From the NCBI GenBank assembly GCA_009103225.1, contig RHPI01003020.1, positions 81,525 to 132,348 of the forward strand: DNA of 50,824 bases, written 5' to 3'. Shown here piece after piece: positions 36,395 to 47,137 of the stretch. A program made the translations under genes and the position numbers. Positions within the stretch are counted from its first letter, which is position 1, and every line of letters starts with the position of its first letter. The notes beneath the pieces are model-generated. The model saw only the letters and a program-made list of their open reading frames with translations. It was not told the origin of the DNA and did not search any database. This stretch comes from Chlorokybus atmophyticus. Lineage: Eukaryota > Streptophyta > Chlorokybophyceae > Chlorokybales > Chlorokybaceae.

Positions 36395-36770
36395 ATCTCC
36401 ACCAATTGAGAGTGCCCTTGCACCCCGAACTTCCACCACTGAAGACTTGGCTGAGCGTGACAATCTTCCAGCTAAGACATTCCACCTCACGACAGTCCCC
36501 ACAACACGAAACCTCATGACAGTCCCAAGCACGGTGCTTTTGCCGACAATCCTCCTCTCCATAACAGTCCCATGAGAATCCTCCACTTGCCGACACTCCA
36601 CTTTCTGACGGTCCCAAAGACGGTGCTCCTGCCGACAATCCTCCACCCATCGCAGTCCGAATAACAATCCTCTTGCTGACAATCCCCCTCCCCACGACAC
36701 TCCTCATGACATTCCCTCTGATGACAGTCAACATGACAATTCCCGTCCACCTGCCAACAGAAAGTGAGGG
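36395..36770 (+). repeat. Degenerate GACAGTCC/GACAATCC repeats (Asp/Pro-rich peptide)
   Basis: A 20-25 bp unit built on GACARTCC recurs about 15 times. In the plus frame it reads as Asp/Asn/Pro/His-rich peptide such as ADNPP, HDSP and HDTPHD, with frame changes between blocks. It sits between the SET exon and the coiled coil of the same strand, so it is probably a decayed disordered linker. Confidence 0.5.
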
Positions 36771-37086
36771 AGAAAAAGTCACACCATCTTTACACCACCA
36801 TTGGAAATGAAGCGGCGTCCCCTTAAGCCAGACACTTCTGCACGAACAACTCCACCAGCGGTGCGGCCACAAGCTGGAGAGGTTTTAGCAGCAGCGCATA
36901 CACCGCTGGACACTTTTAGCAAGGCCCATCAGAAGCACCATAAAGCAACTAATGCCGCACGCAGTGAATATGAGTGAGGATGTGGAAAAGGCTGTGTACT
37001 TTGCTGCAGAACAGCTGTCACGCGCCCGCAAAAGGCAAAGAATGCATTGGTAAGGACAGCTTGCACAATGTATAGTGTTTACATGA

Positions 37087-37222
37087 GGGGGGGGGGGGGG
37101 GGGGGGTNNNNNNNNNNNNNNNNNNNNNNNNNNNNNNNNNNNNNNNNNNNNNNNNNNNNNNNNNNNNNNNNNNNNNNNNNNNNNNNNNNNNNNNNNNNNN
37201 NNNNNGGGGGGGGGGGGGGGGG
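37087..37222. other. Assembly gap (98 N) bounded by G-runs
   Basis: Twenty G then T, 98 N, then 17 G. The gap interrupts the SET/coiled-coil gene, so part of its coding sequence may be missing. Confidence 0.95.
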
Positions 37223-37329
37223 CTGTTCGTTTATGAGACTGTTGCCAAGAAGTAATAATATTTATTGGGCTCTGTACTTACCTAATATCAGTGTGCGACA
37301 GGAAGGACACGTGCGCGTTTATTGAAGTG

Positions 37330-38440
37330 CAATTAGTTTAACAAGCGTGCAAGTAGCAACTCCAGCTTGCTCTCGATCAAGCAAAGGAGTCGCGCCAATC
37401 CTCCGCACAATTTAGAGCTGAAGGTGCAAACCTTCACCAGCAGTTGCAGAGGACGCAACGGAGGGATGCAAATGCCAACACTGAGGTTGGGCGGGTGCGC
37501 AATGAGTTGGAGCAGTCGATGAAGACGGCATCAAGAACAAATGATGATTTCAACCAACTCCTAGCCGAGCTGCGCAAGAGGTTCCAAGATTCGCAGTAGA
37601 GGGCTGGGGCTTTAGATGCAGTCATTGCCAAGCTGCGCAAGAAGTTGTCGGAGATGGAGCAGAGGGCTGCATTAACGGATGCGGAGGTCAACGATCTGCG
37701 CAAGGCTTTTGCGGGGATGGAGCAGAGGGATGCAGCTTGCAACTCTTAGGTTGCCACCCTGCGCAAGACAACAGAAGAGTTGTTGCAGATGCGTCATGTA
37801 TTATGTGAGGCCTCGATCTATGGCCTTGAATTGCGAAACATGGATTTTCTATTGCGCATGCAGGCAACGGCCTCTAGCTCCAATGCGACCGCCAAGGTTG
37901 GCGAGTGCACGGCAACACATCCACCAGCTGCAACAGGAAGCAGCAGAGCGAGAGGCTGTCGCAAAGGCTGTTGATACAGCGGCTACCAATGCAGCCACTA
38001 ATAGAGTTGATGAAGCAGCGAATCAGCCGGCAGAGGCACGCACCTGCATTCACGAGCTGGAGCAGAGGTTGGCTGCAGCACCCAATGTGCCTTCAGCATG
38101 AGAGACTGTTGCAGGGTTTGTTTACACTGTAACAAGGGGAGGTAATCAAGCAGAGCGACCACTAGTAGAGGCGAGAATTCGCTTTTACGAGCTGGAGCAG
38201 AGGTTGGCTGCAGTACCTAACGTGGATGCATACAACAAGCTAGACGAGAATGATTCAGAGCTTACATAGCGACTAAGTTCCTTCAGATGCTGTAACAGCT
38301 TGATCATCAGGCATCATGCGCGGAAGGAAAGCTCAATGACGCGCAAGCAGCAGCAGAAGCTTCGAACAAGCAGATCTATGACCTCACAGCATAGGTGGCA
38401 AAGGTCATAGCGCAACTTTAGCAGGCTTGCACAGGTTTGT
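37330..38440 (+). pseudogene. Coiled-coil region with recurrent in-frame stops
   Basis: Heptad-rich frames such as ELRKRFQDSQ, VIAKLRKKLSEMEQRAALTD, LRKAFAGMEQRDA and HQLQQEAAEREAVAKAV are seen. A block ending ELEQRLAAAPNV is repeated with small changes at 38,052-38,099 and 38,190-38,230. In-frame stops are TAG at 37,597, 37,747, 38,267, 38,392 and 38,419, TGA at 38,099 and TAA at 38,293. One frameshift lies near 37,890. Most stops fall where Gln would fit the heptads. Confidence 0.6.
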
Positions 38441-40053
38441 GTGCAGTACCTCATTGGCGGAATCAAGAAACGGGCGCGCCAGGTGTTCAACCACTTTTTT
38501 TGGACTGCGCGGATTTAAACGTGCAATAGTGTTGGGCCGTATGCAAAACACTCGACTCTTTAACGATTGGCCATTGATGTTTCGAGAGGACCCAGTCGTA
38601 TGGTCGGGTACTTTCCTGGAGCGTGCAGCTAAGATCAGGCAGGCGTGGCAAATACCACAACAAAGTGCCAACACATTCACTGGCTTTCAACCAGGCGGCA
38701 GTGGGTTCCAGGATTCCTACAGGAACGACACTTCCCACTACACTGGCATTTTGCACAAGGCCTGCTACCGTGATATCAATGTTGAACATGATAGTTGTGA
38801 TGCTATTCACGTTTTAAACCACCTACGTAACCTCGACGAGAAAATGGCTTCTTTTCGAGGGCCAGCGGCAGCGCCACTATTTACCTACAACGTCTAAGTA
38901 AACTATGCCGCTCCAAGTGAACTATGCCGCTGCATGGGCGTGGTTGCAAACCCCCGCAGGTGTATCAGCCTCACCAGATATCGCGATTAGTGCTCCATAC
39001 AAAGACCTCCTCGTCCTTGTCCTCTTCCTGCTAGTGGTGCTGCTAGTCCTGCTCCTCGTCCATCGCCTCCTGCTACTGGTTGATGTTCCCTTCATTTATA
39101 GCTTTAGTGTAAGTTGCCTAATGCAGTTGGCCTTTGCGCGCTGCAAGTAGACAGATAGAAGCAACTGTCAATCTTGACGGTCGCCAACAGACTGTCCATG
39201 CTATGTCATATGCAGGCTGCTGGGGCGATCTTTGGCTGTGAAAATGAAGAAGCCGGTGCCATGGACTTGCAAATTGCAGTGGCGATTGTGTGCACCACCA
39301 AGCCCAACGCCCCCACCAGAGAGGAGGCAATGACCATGTACAAGTACTACCATCACATCGAGCACGCGCAATTCCCGAGTGGTCACCAAATGGCATTCAT
39401 CGACCCTAATAGAATGGAGCGTATGCCAAACGCGCTGATCTTGCAAGCCATTGCCAGCTTTGCTGCAAGGAAAAAATGGTTGCTGGCAAACAAAGATGTT
39501 CCGGAAGGGTGCGAGTGGGGATCCAATAGTAAACTACAAGGTATACTTCAACGCAGCAAGTCAAGGACAGTCCTTCGCTAGTTGTTGAGAGTATTGACCT
39601 AATACATTGCAGGGCTTTTGAGCGAGGCAAAGACGAAAAGGCAATTCCGACCTCAGAGGCAGTGGATGAAACAGCCCTCGTCATCCTTCTAGGTTCGTGG
39701 TTTACTATGATGTGGTCAAGTTATATGTGTCAATGCAAGTTGAGTTATGTAAGCACATGACATTGCAGTTGTTGCGCAGAGTTCGACGAGCGCTTAGTGT
39801 TTGCAAGAGACTGTCAAGCAAGGCTATTGAACAAGGCTGTCGCGGTGGCTTCACATTGGGGCTGGATCAACCAAATAGCGCACACGTCAAGCTGAGAGAC
39901 TATTGTTGTTAGCTGCTCATGTTATCTACAGCGTGCTTGTAAGAGACTGTAAGGTTGGTTTTGACATTGGCTTAATATGTACGGGATGTTGTTGTACAGT
40001 CCATTACAGCACTTTTGTGAATTGTATACGTGGCGGATTGCATGCACTAGGCA

Positions 40054-40731
40054 TGGTGCATGCACCAATTCTCAGACCATGCATGGTTTGAGTTTGTGAC
40101 ATCATGTCAAATCATGCATGGTGCGACTATCAATCAGACCATGTATGGTGCGTTGTCTGATAGGCCCATGTATGTTGCTGCTTGTAAACCATGTATGCAC
40201 AACAATATTGGCATCTATGGACCATGCATGGTGCGACGGTCAATCAGACCATGTATGGTGCGTTGTCTGTTGGAACCATACATGGTATTACTTGTGGACC
40301 ATGTATGCACAACAATGTCGGTAACCATAGACTATGCATAGTGCGATTGTCGCTCAGACTGGCATCATACATGGTCCATTGAGCCAGGAGGGCACCGCAC
40401 CATGCATGGTCTGTACGATGATAATATAACAAAGGACTTCCGGTTGGTATCCATAGACCATGCATGGTGCAACTGTCATTCATCAGACATGTGGAAGTAA
40501 TAAACCATGCCCGTCCACTGTACTAAGGGGCATTGCACCATCAATGGTCCATAGAACCTTATATACACGGGCCACCATACATGGTGCGACCCCCAAAAAG
40601 TATGGCTTCATTCACGTGACTTCAGACCATGCATGGTCCGACTGTCAATGGCAGTCCTACCATATATGGTCCACTGAATATGTTTAGCAGAGGAAAACGC
40701 TGGTCCAAAGAAGGTACGGACCATTGATGGT
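40054..40731. repeat. Array of 19 ACCATGCATGGT-type palindromes
   Basis: The 12-bp unit ACCATRYATGGT (or a near variant) occurs at 40,076, 40,111, 40,138, 40,165, 40,188, 40,221, 40,248, 40,275, 40,298, 40,331, 40,364, 40,399, 40,457, 40,537, 40,574, 40,626, 40,659 and 40,720. A related perfect 14-mer (TGGTGCATGCACCA) starts at 40,054. Many are exact palindromes. Some variants preserve symmetry (ACTATGCATAGT, ACCATATATGGT). Two 110-bp units (40,111-40,220 and 40,221-40,330) are a direct tandem copy. GTGCGACTGTCAATCAGA recurs between palindromes. No protein frame accounts for it. Confidence 0.85.
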
Positions 40732-41130
40732 CCCTTGACCTCAATTGGTGTGTCTATTATTGTACATTAAACCCATACTTCAAATGCAATACAGCCACCT
40801 GTTTGCACCTACAACAATCAATATATCATGCATATCGTCCCAGTGCAAAATTCACGTTGCATCATCAAGCACAACTTATGCTTGATGATTGCGTTGACAG
40901 GCTATGTGCAGGCAAACACTATTGTGGCGGCGCCACCTCGCTCACGTCATTACTATAATGGCTTATCAGCTGCTGTACATGCTTGTTGCTAGAATGAAGC
41001 ACACGCATGCTAGCTTACATTGCGTACCGCGATTGCCGACGGATGATGAGTTGATAGACCAAAAACAATCATTTTTCGTTGAAAACAGGCCCAGCAGATC
41101 TGATGCGCCCACTTTACAACCATTGCATGT

Positions 41131-41188
41131 TGGCAGCTTCAAAGTTGTTTCTGCTAATTGCTTAACAGAACTAACTTTGAAGCTGCCA
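41131..41188. repeat. 16-bp perfect inverted repeat (hairpin)
   Basis: TGGCAGCTTCAAAGTT (41,131-41,146) pairs perfectly with 41,173-41,188 across a 26-nt spacer that has further partial pairing. It could be the core of a small inverted-repeat element or an RNA hairpin. From 41,395 to 41,725 the sequence is GT/TGCA-rich low complexity. No gene is supported between 40,732 and 42,396. Confidence 0.6.
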
Positions 41189-42396
41189 TCAAAACATACG
41201 TAGTGTACGTAAGCATGCTCAGCAAGTGACTTTAATGCAGAGCGAAAAGTTGTAGTCCCCATTGAGGCTGTACTCGACCACATGCTGCAAGATGTGACTG
41301 GTAGTCCTGAGGCAGGGAGCACCTGTCGGGTCCTCATATAATGGGTTGGGAACTCCAACAACCTGCCGGCTAAAACATGCCATTTACCCTGTTCGAAGAA
41401 CACGGCATGTGTGTATGCGCACATATGTGGGCATGGGTACATGTGCAAGCATGTGAGTGTGAGGATGCATGCGTGTGCATGAATGTGCGTATGGCTGACG
41501 CTGAGTGTAGGTATATATATGGGTGGGTGGGTGCTTGCGCGCGTGCGCACGAGCATGCAAGAGCGTGTGTCTTTGTGTGCATGCACATGCTCCGCACAGG
41601 CTATAGCTAGGTAGCACGAGCACATGACAGAGCTTGATTACCAACGCGTGCACGCTTGTGCACCAGTGCGTGTGTCTGTATGCCCATGCGCGTGTAAACG
41701 CGCGAACGAGTGTGTGTCTTTTGTTTATTCAACTGTGTGCTGCGGCAGCGATGAGTCAATATAACAGCGGCTGGTACCTGGCTAGCGAATAGTCCAGTTG
41801 TTCAGGGCTGAATTGTCAAAGATGGGCACTACACGGGCGCCAGCTTCCAGCCACCGCACCCAAAATACAGCAAAAGCGTGGGTGCTATACTTCAGCTGTA
41901 GTACCAAACAAGACAGAGAGAAAAGCACAAGTTGGGACCAATTTCATTGCTGTTGCAAAAAGAAAAGGGTGCAGTAGCCTTGAGTTCGACACCAATTGCT
42001 TGCAGCAAACAACTAATAACAAACGAACGTTAGACACAAATAGTAGATAAGGCCAGAGGCGCTTCACTTATACACACAAGCTGAGGAAAAGTAGGTAAAT
42101 AAATCAATATTGAGCAAATAGTCATCGACAGTTGCACGAACAGGGCGAAGAAGCCTAAGATTTATTTTTGATACAACGGTTTCCCACCTACATATGTGGC
42201 ACATCAAGGTGTACTTCCTGCGCTGTGACAGTAAGCTTGCAGTCTATTCTCCACACAAGGTGCAAGACCAGGAAGCCCTGTGGATAGAAATGCAACAGCG
42301 CACTTTGAGCCCTTTGACATGATACAATTGCTGCGTACAATGCTACTTGACCTATCAATAATAATGGCAGGGTCTAAGATGTCTAGCAAAACTGTC

Positions 42397-45300
42397 TCAC
42401 AAGAGGACCTCTGGAGGCACTCGTTTTCGGAGCCGCAAAGCTCGCCTGCACGCCGACATCGGCCGCATGGTTCCAAATATATCATATGACATTTTGAGCA
42501 TCTCATCGCTAGCGGACACAAGCCGCTTTATCTCCCTCGCATTCTTGTGGAGCACCGCCGCAATTATGTACAGGTGCAGCCCCACTCCCTTGACAGGCTC
42601 GTCCACGCAGAGCTGCGGGTTGTCCAGGACTCGATGTATGTACTCCTTTCGCCGCTGCATATGACCCTGGCGAGAACACACACTGTTTTCAGTAACAGCC
42701 GCAATCTGCAACATGCAAAGAATGCGTGTTGCAATGTGTGTCCAATGCGTGCCGTGCCAGCAGATGCAACACATAAATAGCAGACATGCAGCGGCCTGTT
42801 ACTGAAGATTGTACTCTGAATTCACTGAATGTGCGCACACAGCAGTGAACACATGTGTGATTGTGTCATAACCAACAGTTGTAAACGACAACATTGGTAA
42901 GCAACAACGTGACATGTTTGCTCTGGACTGCACTTTTCCTACAAGAGACTTGAAATACGCAAAACCCAAACAGAGTGTGCATACACAGAGTAGCCTGTAA
43001 CGCAGCAAATCGGATGTAACATATTGCTAATGAAGTAGCATACCTCTTGCCATCCAGTAACGGCCCCTGCAGCATCATTGCGAGCCTGCTGTACAGCTCT
43101 GGCAGCGTAAGTCGGGTAGTCCTTTGCCCAAATTGTTTCCCACAGCAGCATCGCGCGATCAAAGGACAGCTCTCTGCGGAACAACACTAGCACCATACGG
43201 AAAGCAAAGAGCGCATCACCGGAGTCCACCTCATCTAGATGGCGCCTCAAGGATGGGTCGCGTATTGCCTGTGAACAAGACAGTTGAGTTGATGATAGAA
43301 CAACAGTTGCAAGTGTGTTCCTAGCTGATACAATGACCCATACAGAGATGGGGGTGACTGGGTGCAGCTGGCTATACCCTGAGTTGACTACTGACTCGTT
43401 GACATTGCCCAAAGACGGGTCATGAGTTGCAATGAGCTATCACTCATGTTTCCTACTTTAGAAGGATGGGGTGATTGGGTGTTTTGCTGGCTATGGCTTG
43501 GGTTGTGAAGATATCAAAGGCTCATGTATTCTTAACAACTAACCAAAATTTGCATGGCTAGCGCCAGCTCATTGTGGACGCCCATTGGTCCACCCCGGCT
43601 GTCTGCAGCCAGTAGAAAGTTGGCCCGTAACCGCTGCATCAGGTGATGGAACACCCAGAATGCGTCCGCGTCTGATGAGTACAATATCACGAAAGGCGAA
43701 AGAAGGTCGCTCATGCCCTGCAGTCCAACACAAACAAAACTGTCAGCATGAACACTAGCACACATACTATACAGCGGGCAATCTGAATGATGGAGAGTGT
43801 GTCAACTTCGTGCTCTGGTGAGAACTCGGTATGGTTCAACAACAACCAGAGGTCTTGTTGTTTTGTATATCAACTTGTATCCTAATGCAGAATTGATACA
43901 ATTTCATGTTACATACTGCCTGTTAACGCATGTTGAACAGAATGTGACACACAGAAGTGTCGGTAAGCCAAGGGCGATTGTCCTTGCCCGAAAACAACTC
44001 ACTTGGCAGTAACCTGTTGGATGGTCAATCCAGGCATAAGTGGATAGAATCCTTTGCATGCGATACAGGTTGTCGTTCCTGGCCCCTTCGTAGAAAGTCA
44101 TGTTCCGGTCCGTGCGCACAACATCCAGCTCAATCAAGCGCTGCAACAACACTTCCAACATCAACAAAATGAACCCTTGTGAGGAATCAAAGCAACACAG
44201 AATACACACACTGTTGTTGAGTCCCATACCCAGTGCTATGCAATGCTGATGCATACACACCTGTGTGTCGCGCCAGTTCTCGGGCATGCGAGGATCAACC
44301 GGTTGGGTGGTGGGTGATTCAGCTGCGCCGTTGACATGTGCTCCTTGTGCACCCGCTCGTGCTATGCTGATGTCAGTGGCAGAGGTGCTTGCAGAGAGCA
44401 TCTGTTGGGCTTGAGCACTTGGCTGTGGTGAAGATGGCACATACTCGTCTCGTATTGTCTCGTTGTCAATCTTGTTGGAATGGCGAGGCTCAGAGCTGGA
44501 GTGCGGGGTCCCATTGTGAATGCCGTTGTGCTCAACGACGGCTATGTTGTGCTCTTGGTCCAACTCGGCGTGAAGCCCGCTTGCCAGGGGCGACATGGCC
44601 ACCAGCTGGCTGCTCGCATGCTGCCATTGCTGCAGCAGCTGCGTGTAAAGCTCTGCTCTTAGCTCTCGCAACGCCTGACGCTCTGCTGCTGTGCTGTCGG
44701 GCGCAAAGCAACCCAGCAGAAACTCCCACACCTGCAAAACAGAGACAATGTGCCGTTCAAAAATGATATGTTAAGCTATCCCAACCCTTGCTTTGCCTTG
44801 GATACTGCAATGTGAGTGCTACGCTATCAAACAGCCTTGATGCAAAATCATGCACACATTGGATTTATTGTGAAGATGAACAATGACAAAATTTGTAAGC
44901 ACAATACCATGTTGCCACTACCACATTGGTACACATGTGCAACATACAATGTCACATTGCCTGGGAATGCCCGTTGTGCTCCCATCCAAGGAATGGACAG
45001 CGCAGCAGCGTGGTGAATGACATGTATCAGTTGCGGCGACGCACGACGGAAAGCAACGTTCCCCAAACCATACAAGCTCCTAGGGTGATGTGCAGCAACT
45101 GCGGACCAACAAAAGCTGCACATCCGCCCTTGTGACAATATTGCTATGCGATACAGGGCTATTGTCGACAAGCACAATGAGTGATTAGACACACCTATGC
45201 TGCATTTTGCAGATAAGACAGCATTGCTTTAAGCGCAATGATTTGCTATAGTTACGGCATATTTGCTGAACATTTAACACATAAGGAAAATAGGAACTTG

Positions 45301-45830
45301 TGAGCAAACCTGTGCAACTTACAAAGTGCTGACAAGTGATTACCCTTGTGACAGAGATTTACTGGCAAATGCTAGTAGTATTAGCAGTGTTGTAACCTCG
45401 CCCAGCGCAACTTGCATTAAGGACAAGTGGTGAGCAACTGTCACATTCTGAACAACTGATGACTGCTGGGAGTTTGTGGGTAGGCTGGTATTCTCGCCCA
45501 CGGCAGCTTGGAATTGCAACAAAAACAAGCAGTGAACATGATGAAAGCCTTTGTTCGATCTGACACTGAACACTGGCTGGCAATTTTCACTGTGCAGTAA
45601 CATCAACCACTGCCAGAGTTTCATACCTTTTCTATCTCATCATCAACACCCACCTCTGGTCGGATGGTTGGGTCAACGCCGCCTCGCCTGATTTTGCGCC
45701 TGATGTCTGTGAACCCAACAATGCGGCCCTCAGGGTCGTGCGCTTTGGCCCAGCGGCCTGGCGTCAGGGCCGGAGGCGGGTCGGCCACGGAGGGCCTGAT
45801 GCAGCCAGTGGCGGCCGGCCACAGCGGCAT
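42397..45830 (-). CDS. RabGAP/TBC-domain protein, GYP7-like (6 exons, 484 aa)
   Basis: Minus-strand exons: 45830-45654, 44731-44261, 44140-44003, 43717-43544, 43268-43044 and 42666-42397 (TGA). All are in phase 0 with GT-AG introns. TBC proteins stimulate GTP hydrolysis by Rab GTPases and so end Rab signalling on membranes. The start of the domain is KIRRGGVDPTIRPE then VWEFLLG (59-67). An acidic, Ser-rich insert covers about 110-210. The catalytic arginine finger is I219-x-x-D222-x-x-R225 and the glutamine finger is Y260-x-Q262, followed by GMSDLLSPF and FAFRMVLVLFRREL. Both finger residues are present, so it should be active. The ATG at 45,830 is the first in frame with the exon. An extra upstream exon is possible because related proteins are often longer. 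Confidence 0.88.
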
Positions 45831-47041
45831 GGACGGCCACAGTGCCAATGACTAGAAGGAGGAGAAGCACGCCCACAACAACAACAGCAGCAGCCACAAC
45901 CAGCACCACGCCGCTCCCTAGCAAAAAATCTCATTCCCTAAACTTCCCGCAAGCTGCAGCAATAACTCATTTCCCACGTGCAATGCAATACGAGATAAGA
46001 CACCCACGAGTACAACTGCACCGATCCCCAGTTTGTCGCCAGCAACGCCACCGCTACCGCCGCCGCTCGCAAGTAAACCAAGGCTTTAGGAAATGACTGC
46101 AGAAAGTCTTTGCGCAAAACCGTTCAGAAAGCCACTGCCTCGAGTACCGTACTGCCACGGACTAACCTCCGTTGTAATAATATTATATAAGAACGGAATG
46201 GTGTCGAAGTTAAATCCCCATGCTCGGAGATATATCAGCTGCATTGATTCTAGGCGTGGTGTCAATGCAATCATACTTGTGTTAGGCTTATGATGTAGTG
46301 TAATGTGGCAACTTCTAAACTGCATGATTGACCGGGGAAGTGTCAATAGTCTGTGGCAGTACGGTAGTCATGACTCTGAAGGTTTGGGACCACTTGGACT
46401 ACTTGGACCACCAGCGTTGCTTGCAAGCTGCGGCGGCGAGCTGCGGAGGAAGGAAGCGGATTAGGCGGATGAGCATGAGAGGAGGAGCTGCAGGATGTGA
46501 ACGACGAGACACGTAACGAGACACACAGAAAGCAACGCTGAGCTGGTGGTCTAAGTAAACGTCATCTCCTTAGCTTATACCACGCTGGCTAGTCCTGTGT
46601 ATCCTGTAGTGCATGGAAGCTCTCGTTGTGTTTTGGCAGCAAACTTGTTGATGGCTTTGAGGTAGCTTGTCAGAGCAAAGGGAGTGTAATAAGACGGTTG
46701 CGTACACATTGCTTTCTTGATGCTCCTGGACAGTAGTCACTAGTTGTCCATGATAACAAACCGCATGCAAACCTTCTTTCTACCTTCTTTCTATTGTGTC
46801 ATCTTCAGCAGGAGAGAGAGCAGCTGGTTGCTTGTGGCGTCAGCCGTATGGCAGCATGCTTCATGCTTCTTTTGGCCCGTCCGCGCGGTCGCAAGCTTCC
46901 AAGTTGCGGCATTTGAGAGCTGGTGAGCACAGTTTGAGGCCACGGAGGCAGGAGGAGCACGAGGCAGGTGACGGCAGCACATACTTGCATTAAGAACTCG
47001 CAGTTGGTTGATTGCTATGCTTCAAGCTTCAAGCTCAATGC
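45831..47041. other. Region upstream of the TBC gene, no supported gene
   Basis: This stretch should include the promoter of the minus-strand TBC gene. Short frames on both strands are low-complexity or lack splice support. I see nothing further that I can name. Confidence 0.4.
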
Positions 47042-47137
47042 TCGCTGGCCCAGTTACAGCTCTCAAATGGGCCAGCGAAGCACTGTTGCAGCTGTCACTG
47101 AGCTAGCTGCTAGTAGCAGCTAGCTCAGTGACAGCTG
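47042..47137. repeat. Two adjacent perfect hairpins
   Basis: Hairpin 1 is TCGCTGGCCCA (47,042-47,052) against 47,068-47,078, an 11-bp stem with a 15-nt loop. Hairpin 2 is a 23-bp perfect stem (47,089-47,111 against 47,115-47,137) with a 3-nt AGT loop and core GAGCTAGCTGCT. They lie 11 bp apart. They could be structured RNA, a cruciform-forming site or the remnant of an inverted-repeat transposon. Confidence 0.75.

Larger units (their letters stand above)
33638..39692 (+). pseudogene. Multi-exon SET-domain gene relic with coiled coil
   Basis: Plus-strand coding blocks follow in order. An exon lies at 33,638-33,931 (FIVRATCTLVNVMQTVDLAW). An acidic/basic exon lies at 34,376-34,583 (KEEDEEEEEEG, then PPKRKPS, a nuclear-signal-like cluster). 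A block at 34,703-34,903 and the SET exon at 34,993-35,376 come next. Then 35,477-35,693 (LWQKEDAAQRLAKGWKLIIE), 36,073-36,310, an Asp/Pro-rich repeat, and a coiled coil at 37,330-38,440 interrupted by a gap before it. Last are 38,500-38,897 and 39,216-39,692. Exon edges mostly have good GT/AG sites. SET proteins methylate lysines. Here many in-frame TGA/TAG codons and several frameshifts break it. I cannot prove that all blocks belong to a single gene. Confidence 0.5.

Noticed and set aside
37330-38440. TAG/TAA read as glutamine, as in some ulvophyte algae
   Set aside because: The in-frame TAG/TAA codons fit Gln, but the intact peroxidase, lyase and RabGAP genes and the long copia frame use only CAG/CAA for Gln. 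The peroxidase ends naturally at TAA. TGA also occurs in the relic. C-to-T decay explains all three stop types.
40054-40731. CRISPR array
   Set aside because: Repeats are 12-bp palindromes with irregular spacing in a eukaryotic intergenic region. There are no spacers of constant length and no cas genes.
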